Of a stretch of DNA of 5,986 bases, positions 5,670 through 5,986 are shown piece by piece. The stretch comes from Roseovarius sp. (lineage in GTDB: Bacteria; Pseudomonadota; Alphaproteobacteria; Rhodobacterales; Rhodobacteraceae), in assembly GCA_023260815.1 (NCBI GenBank), contig JALQUE010000380.1:1-5986 (forward strand). Direction: 5' to 3'. The notes below the pieces were generated by a model. It had not been told where the DNA came from. It worked only from the letters and a program-made list of their open reading frames with translations, and did not search any database. Numbering within the stretch: position 1 is the first letter of the stretch; each line of letters opens with the position of its first letter. The translations under genes and the position numbers were made by a program.

Positions 5670-5986
5670 ATGGCCGATTATCCGAGCAGTTTCGACCGTG
5701 ACGACCTGCTGAAATGCGCAAGGGGCGAGCTTTTCGGCCCCGGCAACGCCCAACTTCCCGAACCGCCCATGCTGATGATGGACCGGATCACCGATATCTC
5801 GGCGGATGGCGGCGCGCATGGCAAGGGTCACGTCGTGGCCGAGTTCGACATCCATCCCGACCTGTGGTTCTTCAAGTGCCACTTCCCGGGCGACCCGGTG
5901 ATGCCCGGCTGCCTGGGCCTCGACGCGCTGTGGCAGCTCACCGGCTTCAACCTGGGCTGGCGCGGCATGGTGGGCCGTGGCCGCGC
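5670..5986 (+). CDS. fabA: FabA, 3-hydroxydecanoyl-ACP dehydratase/isomerase (partial, 3' end beyond window)
   Basis: The first 105 codons of FabA, open to the window edge with no stop; E. coli FabA is about 172 residues, so roughly 60% is present. FabA dehydrates 3-hydroxyacyl-ACP and isomerises trans-2- to cis-3-decenoyl-ACP, committing chains to unsaturated fatty acids. The hot-dog fold signature is clear: LPEPPMLMMDRI (29-40) and FFKCHFPGDPVMPGCLGLDALWQL (67-90), with the catalytic H71 and D85 corresponding to E. coli H70 and D84. The pairing of H71 with an aspartate in GLDAxWQL distinguishes it from FabZ, which has glutamate. The start ATG follows GAAAGGGG at 5654-5661 with 8 bases between. 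fabB and an enoyl reductase gene would commonly follow in related genomes, but that lies outside the window. Confidence 0.95.
   Translation, partial: MADYPSSFDRDDLLKCARGELFGPGNAQLPEPPMLMMDRITDISADGGAHGKGHVVAEFDIHPDLWFFKCHFPGDPVMPGCLGLDALWQLTGFNLGWRGMVGRGR

Overview
The window looks like ordinary core chromosome from a high-GC alphaproteobacterium, most likely a member of the Rhodobacterales/Rhodobacteraceae. This rests on the GC-rich codon usage with C/G at nearly every third position, an Irr-type Fur-family regulator divergent from fabA (an arrangement I associate with alphaproteobacteria), and a small cysteine-containing membrane protein that I recall mainly from this group. I see no mobile element, RNA gene, CRISPR array, prophage gene or compositional island.

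Layout: (1) 70-2578, minus strand: a tight three-gene cluster, transcribed in the order type II L-2-haloacid dehalogenase, alpha/beta hydrolase, PLP-dependent threonine dehydratase/serine racemase-like enzyme. The gaps are 2 bp and then a 4-bp ATGA overlap, so it is almost certainly one transcript. A G/C-rich hairpin follows at 13-32. (2) 2579-2781: a 203-bp divergent intergenic region with an inverted repeat, a TTGACA hexamer and a run of eight C. (3) 2782-3210, plus strand: a SlyD-like FKBP prolyl isomerase without a His-rich tail, closed by a strong intrinsic terminator at 3243-3274. (4) 3395-4006, plus strand: a conserved membrane-associated protein of unknown function with a CxxCxxC motif and a later WCPIKH motif. 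(5) 4036-5025, minus strand: a zinc-free MDR-family NAD(P)H:quinone oxidoreductase, convergent with gene 4 and 49 bp downstream of (6) 5075-5494, minus strand: irr, a haem/iron-responsive regulator. (7) 5670 to the window end, plus strand: the first 105 codons of fabA, running off the edge.

The most information-dense stretch is the 175-bp irr-fabA intergenic region. A good sigma70-type irr promoter (TTGAAA-N18-TATATT) is overlaid by a perfect 9-8-9 palindrome. A second, smaller inverted repeat (6-8-6) and a 7-bp direct repeat lie just upstream of fabA. These are the best candidates for undescribed regulation. I found no convincing new multi-gene system; the remaining points of interest are the uncharacterised Cys-motif protein and the unexplained metabolic role of the dehalogenase/hydrolase/dehydratase operon.
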